From Tridacna crocea (lineage: Eukaryota > Mollusca > Bivalvia > Cardiida > Cardiidae), in NCBI GenBank assembly GCA_943736015.1, contig OX031064.1, positions 41,529,361 through 41,593,360 of the forward strand: DNA of 64,000 nucleotides, read 5' to 3'. Both the position numbers and the translations under genes were made by a program. The notes beneath the pieces are model-generated. The model did no database searches. It was not told the DNA's origin and saw only the letters and a list, made by a program, of their open reading frames with translations. Of this stretch, positions 32,601 through 43,308 are shown in pieces. Numbering within the stretch: the stretch's first letter is position 1; each line of letters begins with the position of its first letter.

Positions 32601-33239
32601 TTCAAATGGGGAAAAGAGCTTTATTTTGATAAACCTATTTATGGCGGACAAGCGATTTTAGATTTAAGTAAGTACTGGATGTACGATTTTCACTATGATT
32701 TTTTTACTTTACCAGTTTTTGGTGACAAAGCTAAGTTATTATTTACTGATACAGATAGTTTGATGTATGAAATTGACACAGAAGATCTTTATAAAGATAT
32801 AACTCCTTATGTAAAAGATAGATTTGATACTAGTAATTACCCTAATGATCATCCATCGGGTATACCAAGTGGGTTTAATAAAAAGGTTGTAGGTATGTTT
32901 AAAGATGAAGTTGGTGGTGAGATTATTGAAGAGTTTGTTGGCCTTAGACCAAAATCATATTCATATAAAATGGAAAGTGGTGAGGAGAATAAAAAGTGTA
33001 AAGGTGTAAAGCAGTATGTGATTAGAACTAGGATTAAGCATGAAAATTATAGAGAGTGTTTGTTTGATAATACAGAATTTTATGCAAAGATGAATATTAT
33101 TAGGAGTTACAGCCATCAATTATTTACAGAAGAGATAGAAAAGGTAGCTTTAAGCGCTGCTGATGATAAGAGATATACAAGAGAGGATGGGGTAAGTACT
33201 TATGCAATAGGTCATTATAAGATACCTAGTAGTAAATAA
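29609..33239 (+). pseudogene. Protein-primed DNA polymerase B, multiply interrupted
   Basis: About 1200 codons from ATG 29609 (box ATTTACTATTTAAA). Exonuclease: ADFEAIL (about 30829), DSFRLMPSSLASL, and the DYHDLYLKGDVLQLADV region. Polymerase: motif A YIDANDLYGWAM (about 32039), motif B KLMNNAMFGKTMEN (about 32450), motif C FTDTDSLMYE (about 32742). A zinc-finger-like insert reads WICEKPF then DHCHFSGRYRGADHKSCN; its first Cys seems replaced by Arg. Breaks in one frame: TAA 29906-29908, TAG 31274-31276 (at an expected Tyr), TGA 31700-31702 and TGA 31832-31834 (both at expected Trp). One shift lies in the G/A runs at 32606-32620, after which 32580-33239 carries motif C and the C-terminus. This polymerase copies the genome from a terminal protein at the TIR ends. 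Dead as it stands. Confidence 0.93.
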
Positions 33240-33240
33240 A

Positions 33241-33270
33241 AATATTTTTCAGCAAATGTGTAAAAATATT
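33241..33270. terminator. AT hairpin between polymerase and small gene
   Basis: AATATTTTT (33241-33249) faces AAAAATATT (33262-33270), immediately after the polymerase stop and before the convergent small gene's 3' end. Confidence 0.5.
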
Positions 33271-33282
33271 CTTTAATTATAA

Positions 33283-33492
33283 TCACCAATAACCTGGATT
33301 TCCTTTTATTAGTTTCTTGGAGACATCTGGTTTAAAATCATTAGAAAGTAGTATAATAACTAATTCTCGTTTGATCATATATTTTACACTTTTTCTGGTA
33401 AAAGAATCTAATCTATGGCTTTCAACCATGTTAAGGAGTTCTTTACGGTAGTATCTATTTATAAATTCCTTTGCATAATATTCATCAGTCAT
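33283..33492 (-). CDS. Small helical protein, intact, unknown
   Basis: 69-aa minus-strand frame preceded by TATTTATAAAA-ATG, the element's usual box, which supports it as a real gene. It reads EFINRYYRKELLNMVES, RLDSFTRKSVKYMIKREL and ends KLIKGNPGYW. It is predicted all-helical and basic, with no transmembrane segment. I have no firm family; a similar small protein may recur at this end of other Polintons. It is the only leftward gene in the right half and is convergent with the polymerase. Confidence 0.6.
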   Translation of the reverse strand: MTDEYYAKEFINRYYRKELLNMVESHRLDSFTRKSVKYMIKRELVIILLSNDFKPDVSKKLIKGNPGYW

Positions 33493-33615
33493 TTTTATAA
33501 ATACAAAATATTTTCTTAACTTATAAAAAATAAAAAAAAAAATATAAACTTAATGTATGTAGGAGAGGTATATTATTGAATTATAGGTGGGTTCATCCAT
33601 GCAAGGATGTTAGGT
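33493..33615. other. Short non-coding spacer inside right TIR
   Basis: AT-rich stretch between the small gene's promoter and the right TIR. I see no gene in it. Confidence 0.5.
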
Positions 33616-33963
33616 ATATAATATACAGACCATAGATTTAAGGAGTATATTATATACAGTTTTATAGGGTTAATTGCTTAGTCAGTTAATCAATCAACTT
33701 GCTAGCCATTTAGCCAAGTGACTCAGTGACTCATTCACTCACACACTCACTGACACATCAAATTGGTAAAGGGACTTGGGGGCGCAAAAAGGCGCAGTAA
33801 GCGACCTAGTTTTTCATAAGTGACCTAGTTTTTCATAAGTGACCTAGTTTTTTCATAAGCGTCCTTGTTTTTCATAAGTGACCTAGTTTTTCATAAGCGA
33901 TTAGGGGATGCATTGATGCGTTGATTCGCGTTCTGTGCCAGAATCAGCATTTTTCATACTACT
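33616..33963 (-). repeat. Right terminal inverted repeat (about 348 bp)
   Basis: Reverse complement of 16722-17107. The outer 85 bp look identical. The 19-bp tandem block has about five units against about seven on the left, and the inner part differs at several positions (for example TGCGCC versus TGCGTC). The divergence fits an old insertion. Confidence 0.93.
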
Positions 33964-33969
33964 ACTGCT
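33964..33969. repeat. Target-site duplication ACTGCT, right
   Basis: Same six bases as 16716-16721, directly after the mirrored end CATACTACT. Confidence 0.92.
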
Positions 33970-34516
33970 ATATATAGCGTTTGAAAGGTCAACAAAAATC
34001 AAGAATAAGCACAAATACGTAAGGGTCAGATGTCATGTTCCCCAACGAAAGATGTTTTATAAAAAGATCCAGGAGCGTTTTGAGAGATATCTTTTGAGGG
34101 AAACAGGCTGTCAATTTTTAGTTCAACCAGCCGAAGGCTTGTGTTATGGGCCTATTTCCGTCGTTCGTGCATGTGCACGACCGTGTGTCCTTTATGCGTC
34201 CGTATTACTTTTTTGTTTCAGATAGCGTCTTCCTTGAAAATACTTATCCAATATTGAACAAATATTACAGAATTTGATTCCCTGAATAGTCCAATTGATA
34301 TGGCAACAAAACTGAAGAAATAATGAGCTTTTTTTACGAATCTTTTTCTCAAAAAGGGCAGGTTTGAATTGTCTACGAAGTGTCAGGTATGGCTATTTAT
34401 ACTTTTATCAGTGATATAATTTTGATCGGCATGGAAATTGGGTGTTCTGGGCTTTGCTTAATTTTAGTTCGATTTAAAAAAAAATACCTTTGAGGTATGC
34501 GCTGTGAAGGAAGCAC

Positions 34517-34690
34517 TTAAACCATTGACAAGCAATCCCTACTTCTGACGACCCTGGGATAGAAGCCTTCAGGAAACATTGTGGGTAAAGGAGAAAATGC
34601 TGGTAAACAGCATTTTCTCTTTTTCCCACAATGTTTTCTACATTTCACAATTTCTCTGTCGATGCCAACTAATCGTTGGTCACATTTATT
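34517..34690. mobile_element. TTAA palindromic MITE, copy k (truncated)
   Basis: TTAAACCATTGACAAGCAATC then the core GGAGAAAATGCTGGTAAAC with its complement (34577-34640). Sequence homology fades after the TTTCACAATTTCT block. Confidence 0.65.
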
Positions 34691-34989
34691 TCATGTGTAG
34701 GTAGTGGAGCATTACAGGACCATCAAGGCACTCTTGTTACATAAAACTTTTGAATCCACCCCTATCCCTGTCAAATTTTCAAATTTTGAGGCGAGCTTTG
34801 CGCACTTACGCACTTTCACATCCCAAGTAAGTCCCTGTTAACTTACTGAAGTATAGCTTTTTTTAACATCACAGAAAAAAGAAGCAGCCGTTTGTTACCA
34901 TGCCATTAAAGAGCAGTATGACCATCTATATATGAGATGTCTCCTTGCGATACTAGTGTGTCACAATAAAGCAACCTGTGTTGCATTTT

Positions 34990-35660
34990 TATGAAACGCT
35001 CTAACTGTCTTATAAGATGAAATGTTTTTATATATGGATAATATCAGTAAGCATAAATGTATATCAGTGTTAAATAATTGCATAATTTCTCTATAAAAAG
35101 GTGATTAATAATATAACATAGATAAAACATGAACATATGGATGTTTAACTCCATTATGCAGACAAACATTAAAATATAAATATTAAGCCCCTTTATATAC
35201 AGATAAAACATCAACATATGAATACAAAAACCTCGTTACATGTACATGTATATAAAGATAAAAAAATATGAATAAACGTATATCTTCCTTAAACAAATAT
35301 GAAAAATAAGATATGGATATAGAACTTCATATATATGTAGATAAAACATAAACATATGATTATATAGCTCCTTTATATAAAGATAAAATACCAATATATG
35401 AATATAAAACTTCAGTATATAAATGTAAAACAATAATCTATAATTGAAATGTATAAAGATAAAACATTAATGTATATATATCTAACTATCTAAGGTATTG
35501 ATAAAACTATATTACATAAAGATAGAATTTCATTATATATACAGGTATTATTTGTTAATATGAAGGTGAAAGAGCATCATATGAACATAAAGTCTTTAAT
35601 AGTGAAGACGAAACTTCATTATATAATCATATATCATGTATATATGCACGGATAGGAAAG
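34990..35660. repeat. AT-rich internally repetitive element, copy 1
   Basis: Loose tandem motif of about 45 bp around GATAAAACATCAACATATGAA and AAAACTTCATTATATA. An inverted copy lies at 53990-54590; the shared edge includes TAACTGTCTTATAAGATGAAA and its complement. No gene. Confidence 0.65.
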
Positions 35661-35999
35661 TTCATATTTTCGGAGCCAATGGCTCTGACGAGAAGATATC
35701 AAGCTTGCTTAAAAAGAAGAGAGTGGTTGTAGATTAGCCAGGTCATAAGCTATACGATTAATTCTATCAAACAAAAGAAAACCCACTTGACATAATTTTA
35801 GACAACCCTTTGTATCATAGACATGAGCCAATTCGAACATTTACCCGTACCCCTAAAGAGGGCAGAGTTGTCCAAGCCCTTTCACGAGTCTAAGTAGTAC
35901 TATGGCGGACAATAAGCCCTCGAAATTCAGTGGAGGACGAACAGCCTTTCATGGGGAGAGATTTACTTCTATAATATCTATAATATTTCCTAATGCCTA

Positions 36000-37160
36000 G
36001 GTCACAAATAAAACTGGCGCCGGACGATTTCTTCCAACTTCGCCGATTCAAAGATTTGAGACATCATCTGGGCGCCATACGGTTTTAAGACATTCTACTC
36101 AAGCAGTCACAAATCAAACGGGCATCTGACGGAGTTTCTTTGGAAATGCCATGCGTGCACTTTTCAGTTTAGAAAGGCACCGGACGGCAACCGGACGGTC
36201 ATCGGGTGGCTACCGGACGGCGACATGTTTCGGACTTCGTGCCGCCGTCTGGCTAGCTACAGAGGCGTGTCATACTATCCGAGAATGACATGCCTCTCAC
36301 AGGCCCGTAGGTACGGGGGGGCTAGATGGGGCTCAGCCCCCCCCCCAATAATTTTGAAAATCATAGTAACTAAAATATTAGTTTTTATCGCAATGCAACG
36401 AGCACACAAAAAATTTCAGTATTTTGAAGTTTGCCCCCCCCCCTTTCTTGAAATGCTTCCTACGTGGCTGCTCTGTATCCACGTTTTGACCCACACAGTC
36501 TTCAATCTGAGGCCTCGCCCAGCACATCCCTGATCGTAAACAGCAGCAGCTGCTATTATATTTATCTGCCTTCGGCGAGCAACTTGCAATCTCTCTTGAT
36601 GAAGGAAAAGATTCAACAGATTCTTTGGCGGTATAAGTGCCATTTCACCTCAGAACTGATAAATTATAATGAGGTAAGATATCAACATACACTTTTATAA
36701 TATACTTATCATGTCGCCAAAGTATATGTTTGCCGTCCGGTCGTCGTCCGGTCGTCGCAAGGCGATCTGACGGTCACTGGACAGTGCCAGTACAAATATT
36801 GATAATCGGGCGTCACCCGTCCGACTCTCTCCGGCGCCTGAAGGGAGGCAGTCCGGTTGTCGGACGGCTGCAGTTCGGTCGCCGGACGATTTGGAGATAT
36901 AAGTTTTATTTGAAGGCATCGTCCAGTCACGGAACAGAACCCGGATGGACGATGAAATGATGGGCTCTCCGATGGTCAAAAAATCGGCCTGTCGCCGTCC
37001 AATTATAACTTTGTTTTAAATAACTTTGTTTTGAATCTCGAATAGGCGCTGGACGAAAATTGAAAATGCCACCGTTCAAATTGGACTGCCACCGGACGGT
37101 TGCTGTGCGGTCCCCGGACGATTGCGTCAAAATCTCCTAAAAAAACTCGCCGTCCAGCGG
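36000..37160. repeat. Degenerate CCGGACGG-rich segment
   Basis: CCGGACGG, CCGGACGA and CGTCCGG occur many times on both strands (dense at 36175-36225, 36730-36900 and 37080-37160), separated by short AT-rich pieces. GC content is far above the flanks. A poly-G/poly-C tract (36315-36350) lies inside. Short frames here are byproducts of the repeat and I support no gene. Confidence 0.6.
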
Positions 37161-37309
37161 CAGTTGGTTATTTGTGACTGGGCCACTATACAGAAACACA
37201 CAGAAATAATGTACAAGTACTTTTTTAACGCACCTGAGCACGATATGCTCACGGTAAGCTTATCGATCGTGCGTCGTCTGTCGTGCGTCATCAACTGTAG
37301 CCTGTGTAT

Positions 37310-37560
37310 GCTCTGGAGACCATACTTTAGTATGAAACTCATGAATATTTGCCTTCATGAAATCTCGGAAGAATTTCAAAAAGGGTTACGCAGATTAAAA
37401 AAACATGGTCACCAGATCAAATTTATATTTTGTTTACACTCTAGACGCCACATTTTCAGTGTAATACTCATGAAATTTGCTCAAAATGTTTGTCTAGATC
37501 TTATCTCGAGGAAGATGAAAAATCGGCCGTGTCCGTTTAAAAACCAGTAGCAAGGTCAAC
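37310..37560. repeat. Dispersed host repeat into which the gypsy element inserted, left part
   Basis: Shares blocks such as GCCACATTTTCAG, ACTCATGAAATTTG and AATGTTTGTCT with 45270-45420 and 52330-52560. The pieces at 37310-37560 and 45270-45420 appear to be the two flanks of the retrotransposon target. Confidence 0.5.
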
Positions 37561-37578
37561 TGACATGAGAAAACCCTT

Positions 37579-38495
37579 TGTAACGGGTCGAGCGGATTTA
37601 TAAAGTAAATTTTTCTCAAGCTTCCTGCTTTAGACTGATTAGATACAAAATAAATGAATCGGTCGGAATATTTCCTCAAATATATGTACAGCAGTTGAAA
37701 TAATTTAAACAATGATCGAATCACTATTGTCTACTTGACATTAAATAAGGTTAATTAGGAATGGGTAGAATCAACAATCAACAATCACATAAAAAAAAAC
37801 CGAAAATCAGTCCGTACTCCTTGGTACACGGCTTATTAGGGAAAAGCAATTCTATCAATCCAGCCTATATTACACAAACGAGTGTGTTTACAGTCAGCCT
37901 AAACTTATGTCTGATTCCTACTAGACATCAGTTGGCCGGACTCAATCCTATGCAGATTTTTTTTGTCTAATAACAATGCGACTCAGTACTATAATTTTAC
38001 TTCTGAACGATACAGCTGATCCCGGTTTGCAAATATATGAATCCGGGTTGCATGCATGTATGTTCTAAATAAAACTCTCTGTGACCAAAGCCCCAAAATT
38101 ATTTTACTAAGGAGAATGCTTTGTTACTATTTCTCGATGTGCACCTCACAGAGAAAACAGAAAAACTAAACTTCCAAGGCGAAACTCGCCTTTATATACC
38201 CTTCAGGACTAAGGGCATGCGCAGTAAACCAGCGTTCCACTGAACCATAACTATGGATTATTTACTTTTGCCAACATTTGTATTATTCTAAATTCACAGG
38301 TTGATTACAAGTAAAGGGTAAACGAGGGTAGGCAACGAACCGAGGTACTTACATTGTATTACAGCGTTACAAATTGGGCAAGTTGAATGATCTTTTCAGA
38401 TGACCGGAAATTTAGATACTAAAGTGAAAGTAGGGTCAGGACTAAACATCTAATAAAATATTCCGGAACAGACAAAATCGTCTAGGCTCGCCACA
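37579..38495 (-). repeat. 3' LTR of gypsy element
   Basis: Nearly identical to 44330-45249 apart from a few substitutions and small indels. A purine-rich stretch (GGAGGCGTGGGTA in element sense) just outside 38495 is the likely polypurine tract. Confidence 0.92.
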
Positions 38496-38697
38496 CTACC
38501 CACGCCTCCGTGTAAAGCGTCCCGCTTCACCGACAAGAAAAATTAACATACTTCATTGGATAGTTTAATCCAAAATCAATAACAGATGAAATTTGGTCAG
38601 ATCTACCTGATCAGACAATCACAAAAACAAAAGAGAATAACTAAATGTTCAACTATTCAGCAAACATTTCAAGGAATTGTCTCTCACGAAATTTACT

Positions 38698-39290
38698 TCA
38701 TGTGCCCCCTAGTTGTATGGATCTAGAAATCCTATCACTACATTTTTCCCCACAAATATTGCATTCATAAGGACCATGCACTGAACGACAACCCATGTGA
38801 ATAAAGTACATTGTGAAGTCATTGAAAATGATGCCGCAATGGTCGCATGAATTACCACTGTTAGTATTAGTATGCACCGTCTGGACGCCACTATCCTTTA
38901 ATTCTGGATAAGTCTGAGTTTCTGCTTCCTTCATTTGAGTAGGAAAGGTCACCTGTACCCCAATGCCAAGATTGAATTTTTTTGCGGGGGTTCGTATTGG
39001 TTGCGGAGCAGTTCTCTTCCTGACGACTCTTCCTAGAGTGACGTCCGGTTCTCCTAACTCAACATCTGGTTCCAAATCCCAATCGCTGTCTGTACCTTCT
39101 GAGGCATTCGCAGTCGTTGCTTCAGGTTTCGAACCTTCTTTTTCAGCTGAGTGCTGGTTTCTCCTGTGGCGTTTAAGACAGTCATTATTTTTGAAATCTT
39201 TGCCACAATCTCCACACTTGACCCTTGTCTTCACACAGTTGAGGATGTAATTCTCGTAGGACTCACCCGACGGAATCTCGGTCCTACAAA
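38698..39290 (-). pseudogene. Zinc-finger tail of gypsy element, Ikaros/hunchback-like fingers
   Basis: 178-aa frame (39234-38698) with three C2H2-like fingers. The first is CGDCGKDFKNNDCLKRHRRNQH. After an acidic linker a pair follows: CDHCGIIFNDFTMYFIHMGC, then YECNICGEKCSDR. The CxHCxIIF-D-xMYxIHMGCH...P-ECNxCG pattern is that of the C-terminal dimerisation fingers of Ikaros and hunchback proteins. The last finger loses frame before its His residues. Upstream (about 39240-39300), in the same frame, CAVC suggests another metal-binding pair. It lies after the integrase C-terminus, inside the LTRs, so it belongs to the retrotransposon. The role (multimerisation or DNA binding of the integrase complex) is inferred. 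Confidence 0.7.
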
Positions 39291-39834
39291 CAGCGCAGAT
39301 GGTCTGCAGTTTCCTTGGTGTGGTCTTTGTCTTCGTTTACCATTCGATTCATCTTCTGTTACCTCTACTTCTGGTTCAATTGGTTCTTCTGGGACTGAAT
39401 CGTTACTTGCTCCTGCATCTTCTCCAGATAAGGTTTGTTTCCTGGCCTTTCTCAACCTGTCGACATGGATCACCTGAAAAGAGCCTATCCTACCACAATC
39501 AATTTTGTACAAAACATCCGAAAGTTTTTCTTTAACTTCAAATGGTCCCTTTCAAAACGAAGTTAGCTTTGATGATGTGCCAACTTTCTTGACTGGAAAG
39601 AAAACATAAACGTTATCACCCCTATCAAGAGTTATATAGCTAAGTTTTGAATCATGATACATCTTTTGTCGCCGAATTGACCTTCCAGTGTATTCTCAAA
39701 CGAACTGATGTGCAACTTCTAGCGTTTCCTGCAACTGCCAAACCCACTGTTTTGAAGGTACTGGCTTAATACTAGAAGGCATAGCATATAAAATATCCAG
39801 AGGAGTAGTCGATTCCCTGCCAAGCATTAGCATG
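39231..39834 (-). pseudogene. Integrase C-terminal region of gypsy element, broken
   Basis: The 93-aa frame 39512-39231 begins YKIDCGRIGSFQVIHVDRLRK, the conserved end of gypsy integrases (the strand reading VIHVDRLRKA). Between 39513 and 39834 the reading frame is broken several times, but LMLGRESTTPLD, VWQLQETLEVAHQFV and GDNVYVFFPVKKVG are visible in alternating frames. It joins the RNase H-integrase frame upstream and the zinc-finger tail downstream. Confidence 0.75.
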
Positions 39835-41364
39835 TTAGGACTCATGTTCAGAGGCACGATAAGCCATCATAACGAATGGCAAATGTACGTCCCAATCACG
39901 ATGATCTTCTTGTACGTATGCACTTAGCATGACACACAATGTTCGATTGAATCGTTCAACCATTCCATCAGACTCAGGGTGGTAGGGAGTCGTTCTGGTC
40001 TTTTCAATTTTGAGAAGTCGACACATTTCTGAAAATAGTTTACTTTCAAATTGTCTCCCTTGGTCAGAGTGTATTTTTTGAGGTACTCCAAATCGACAGA
40101 TGACTTGTTCCACCATCAACCTGGCCACTGTGGCTGCCTCTATATTTGACATAGGAAAACTTTCCGTCCATTTGGTAAAATAATTGGACACTACCAAAAT
40201 ATATTTATTTCCCCTTTCTGTCGTAGGTAATTCCCCAAGGATGTCTACAGCGATCCTTTCCATAGGATAACCGCTTCTGGTCACTTGCATTGGTGCTTTC
40301 TTTGTCTGATTGAGACATTTTCTCTTTGCACAAGTTTGGCATCTATTCACATAGCTTTTCACATCGTTTTGCAAACCTGGCCAATAATATCTCTCTCTGA
40401 CCAAGGTCTTTTTGATGCCTAAATGACCGGATGCCCTTATGTCATGCGAATGATTAAGCACCGTTCTACGATGCGAAAGTGGAACTACTGATTGCCAGTT
40501 GACCACGTCTGTTCCAAGTACATCCAATCTTCTCACAAGTAAATTGTCTTGAATTTCAAGCCTTTCAAACTGGGACCACAAGGACTTGAGGAAATAACTT
40601 TCCTGCATAATTTCTTTTTGATCCGGTCTAAATCCTTGCTTGATCCAATTTTTTACTAGGCTTATTTCTTTGTTTGTGTCCTGCGCAATATTTAAATCTT
40701 GACTTTCTGACTCAGTCTCTCCTTCTGGTTTTGGAGTGAATAGTTGTCTTGCTCTTGATACATCCCCATCTTGAACTGCACAATCTTGTCCACACTGTTT
40801 ACAGGTACGTCTACTAAGAGCGACAGCATTTCTATGCAACCTTCCAGCTCTATGTTCAACTTTGATGTCAAAAGAGGATATTACTTCAAGCCACCGTGCC
40901 ACTTGTCCTTCTGGGTTTTTGAAATTCAACAGCCATCTTAATGATCCATGATCAGTGCGACAAAGAAATTGCCTTCCATAAAGATCGTGTTTGAAGTGTT
41001 TTACATAGTGAACTAATGCCAAGAGCTCCTTCCTGGTCACGCAATATTTTCGTTCTGATTTGCTCAGTGTTCTACTGGCGTAAGCTATTACATGTTCATA
41101 AACATGTATTTTCTGCGACAACACGGCTCCAATAGAATGATTACTAGCATCCGTATCAAGGATGAATGGTTCATCCATGTCTGGATGGGCTAAGATAGGT
41201 GCTTCTATCAATTTTTGTTTCAAAATTTCGAAAGCCTTAGAACATAAGTCTGTCCATTGAAAACTTTGACCCTTTTCAGTGAGTTTGTGAAGAGGCTTAG
41301 CTACTTCAGCGAAGTCAAATATGAAACGTCTATAGTAGCTGCAGAGGCCCAGGAATGATCGCAC
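39835..41364 (-). pseudogene. RNase H - integrase part of gypsy Pol
   Basis: 509-aa frame. RNase H: FILDTDASNHSIGAVLSQK, then CVTRKELLALVHYVKHFKHDL and CRTDHGSLRWL. Integrase: zinc-binding HDIRASGHLGIKKTLV...CQTCAKRK; catalytic Asp in IAVDILGELPT, Asp in HSDQGRQFES and Glu in GMVERFNRTL. A stop (TAA 41392-41394) separates it from the RT frame upstream without changing frame, so RT and RNase H were one protein. It ends at a frameshift after AYRASEHES. Confidence 0.9.
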
Positions 41365-41394
41365 ATCTTTTACACATTTTGGCTCTGGCCAAGT

Positions 41395-43308
41395 TTAAAT
41401 TGCGTCGGTCTTTTTGGGATCTGTCTTAATGCCTTCTGCCGAAACAATATGACCCAAGAATTCTGCTTCTTTAGCAAACAGACTGCATTTCTTAGCTTTA
41501 AGTTTTAGACCGGCTTCTAGGAATCTGTTTAAAACTGTTCTCAAGTTTGATATCATATTTTCAAAAGTCTTTCCTGTGATGTCGATGTCATCTAAATATG
41601 TCAGGCATATTTCCCATTGTAAACCTATCAGAACAGTTTCCATGAGGCGCTCAAAAGTGGCTGGGGAATTACACAACCCAAACGGCATAACTTTGAATTC
41701 AAACAGTCCTCTACGACTGGTGAATGCAGTTTTCTCCCTATCAGCTTGGTCCACCTCTACCTGCCAATACCCCGAGCTGAGATCGATGCACGAAAACCAT
41801 TGATTTCCAGCCAACTGATCCAAACAGTCATCGATCCGAGGCAAAGGGTAAGCGTCCTTCACAGTAAGATCATTCAAGCGTCTGTAATCAATACAAAAAC
41901 GCATATTGCCATCTTTCTTCCGGATTAGCACAATCCCGCTGGCCCAGGGGCTCTTTGATGGCTGGATAACATCCTTTTTTAGCATGCTATCTATCTGTGT
42001 ATCAATTTCCTTATTCATATGTAGTGGAACCCGTCGAAGTGGTTGTTTTACGGGATGCGCGCTTCCAGTGTCAATTTTATGTTTTATAATACCAGTTCGA
42101 CCTATGTCATCATCGGTTTTAGAAAATATGTCAGAATACTTATTCAGTAGGACGGCCACATCCCTCTTTTGTTTACTATCCAACCCAACAACTGTTCGGT
42201 TGTACAAATCTTGTAGATGAGGCGGTACAGAATCACACGTAACTGTTGCTTTTGTATACTGTCTGATCTTCTGTACCTCATGAACGTGGCTAGCAATTGC
42301 AACATGTGCCCCAGGGTAAATTACCTGTGTGTCATCAGTTGGATTCATCATACGTATTGGTATGTTTTTCTTTCCTTGGACCAAGGTCTTAGCAACTATT
42401 TTTCCATCTTGATGAAATATTTTATCGTTTAGTTCAATGAGGCACAAATCATCATCCCTGCAATTGCTTGAAAGAATTTCACCTTTGACAATCTTTTCAG
42501 AACACGCAGGGATTTCAGTATATTCTGATACAACCACCCTATAACATCCGAGGGATCCAGTACAACTAAGCTTAAAACAATGTCCATGTAAATTTAAGAC
42601 ATTATTGTTGAGATCTAACGTTCCACCTTCCTTCTTTAAGAAGTCTAACCCAAGGATAACATCTGCTTCGATGTCTGCAATTACAAAGTCACAGTCAAAC
42701 AACAATCCATCAATCTTTATATCCTTATGTGTCTTCCCTTTGATAAGTATTGATTCTCCAGAAGCTGAAGCAAGATTCCTCTCAAACTGATTCAACTGCT
42801 TGATGTCATCACTAAAACTATCCCATATCCTTAGTGAAATTAATGACAAAGTGGCTCCTGTATCGATCAAGCAGTCAACTTCTTTTCCAGACATCATGCC
42901 GGTTATACAAAGATCTGAACCCTCGCATTGGGATGAATTGACTTTCTCATTGTTCTTTTTGTCAGCAGAGTCATTTCCGATTCTAAGCTGATCAGAGCCA
43001 GTGTTCTGGTTCTGTTGGCTTTTCAGTTTTGGACAGGCCGACCTGACATGATTTTCGGATCCACATTCGTAACAGTACCTTTTTCTTTGTTTACCATTAT
43101 GATTCTGTTTTCGGTACCCGTTCCTTTGGAAACCACTCGAAGACTGAACACTAGCCTTGTCTGTTTGAACATTGTGAGGCTGAGACATGTTTTGTAATTT
43201 CTCGGTCAAATTTTTAAAATCATTTTGTAATGAAAGTAATGCGTCTTTCATTTCCTTCATGTCATTATCCTTGGATTCGGTCCCCGGACACGATGCAACA
43301 AACAACAC
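41395..43308 (-). pseudogene. Protease - reverse transcriptase part of gypsy Gag-Pol
   Basis: 637-aa frame. Zinc knuckle CYECGSENHVRSACP (residues 79-93), retropepsin CLIDTGATLSLI (about 146-157), RT with FSCIDLSSGYWQVEVDQ, MPFGLCNSPATFERLM and the catalytic YLDD at about 571-574, followed by FLGHIVSAEGI. The upstream end is out of frame with gag. It stops at TAA just before the RNase H segment. The typical Ty3/gypsy order PR-RT-RH-IN is kept. Confidence 0.92.

Larger units (their letters stand above)
16722..33963. mobile_element. Maverick/Polinton (adintovirus-like) integrated DNA virus, 17.2 kb
   Basis: Complete from end to end: terminal inverted repeats starting AGTAGTATGAAAAATG, a 6-bp target duplication, and the full Polinton gene set (PolB, rve integrase, adenain-like protease, packaging ATPase, double-jelly-roll capsid, penton). 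Extra genes include a PLA2/zinc-ribbon module, a fibre with phage-type repeats, a pX-like core peptide and RING proteins. The interior is intron-free and more AT-rich than the flanks. Genes form a leftward block (22755 to 19152) and a rightward block (22789 to 33239) diverging from one promoter, plus two rightward RING genes at the left end and one leftward small gene at the right end. Most genes are broken by single-base shifts or stops, so this copy cannot make virions by itself. It is a decayed endogenous virus of the mollusc, not an active agent. Confidence 0.97.

Noticed and set aside
36225-37550. Host genes in the short open frames of the GC-rich region
   Set aside because: Frames overlap on both strands and follow the CCGGACGG repeat; no domain or splice pattern supports them.
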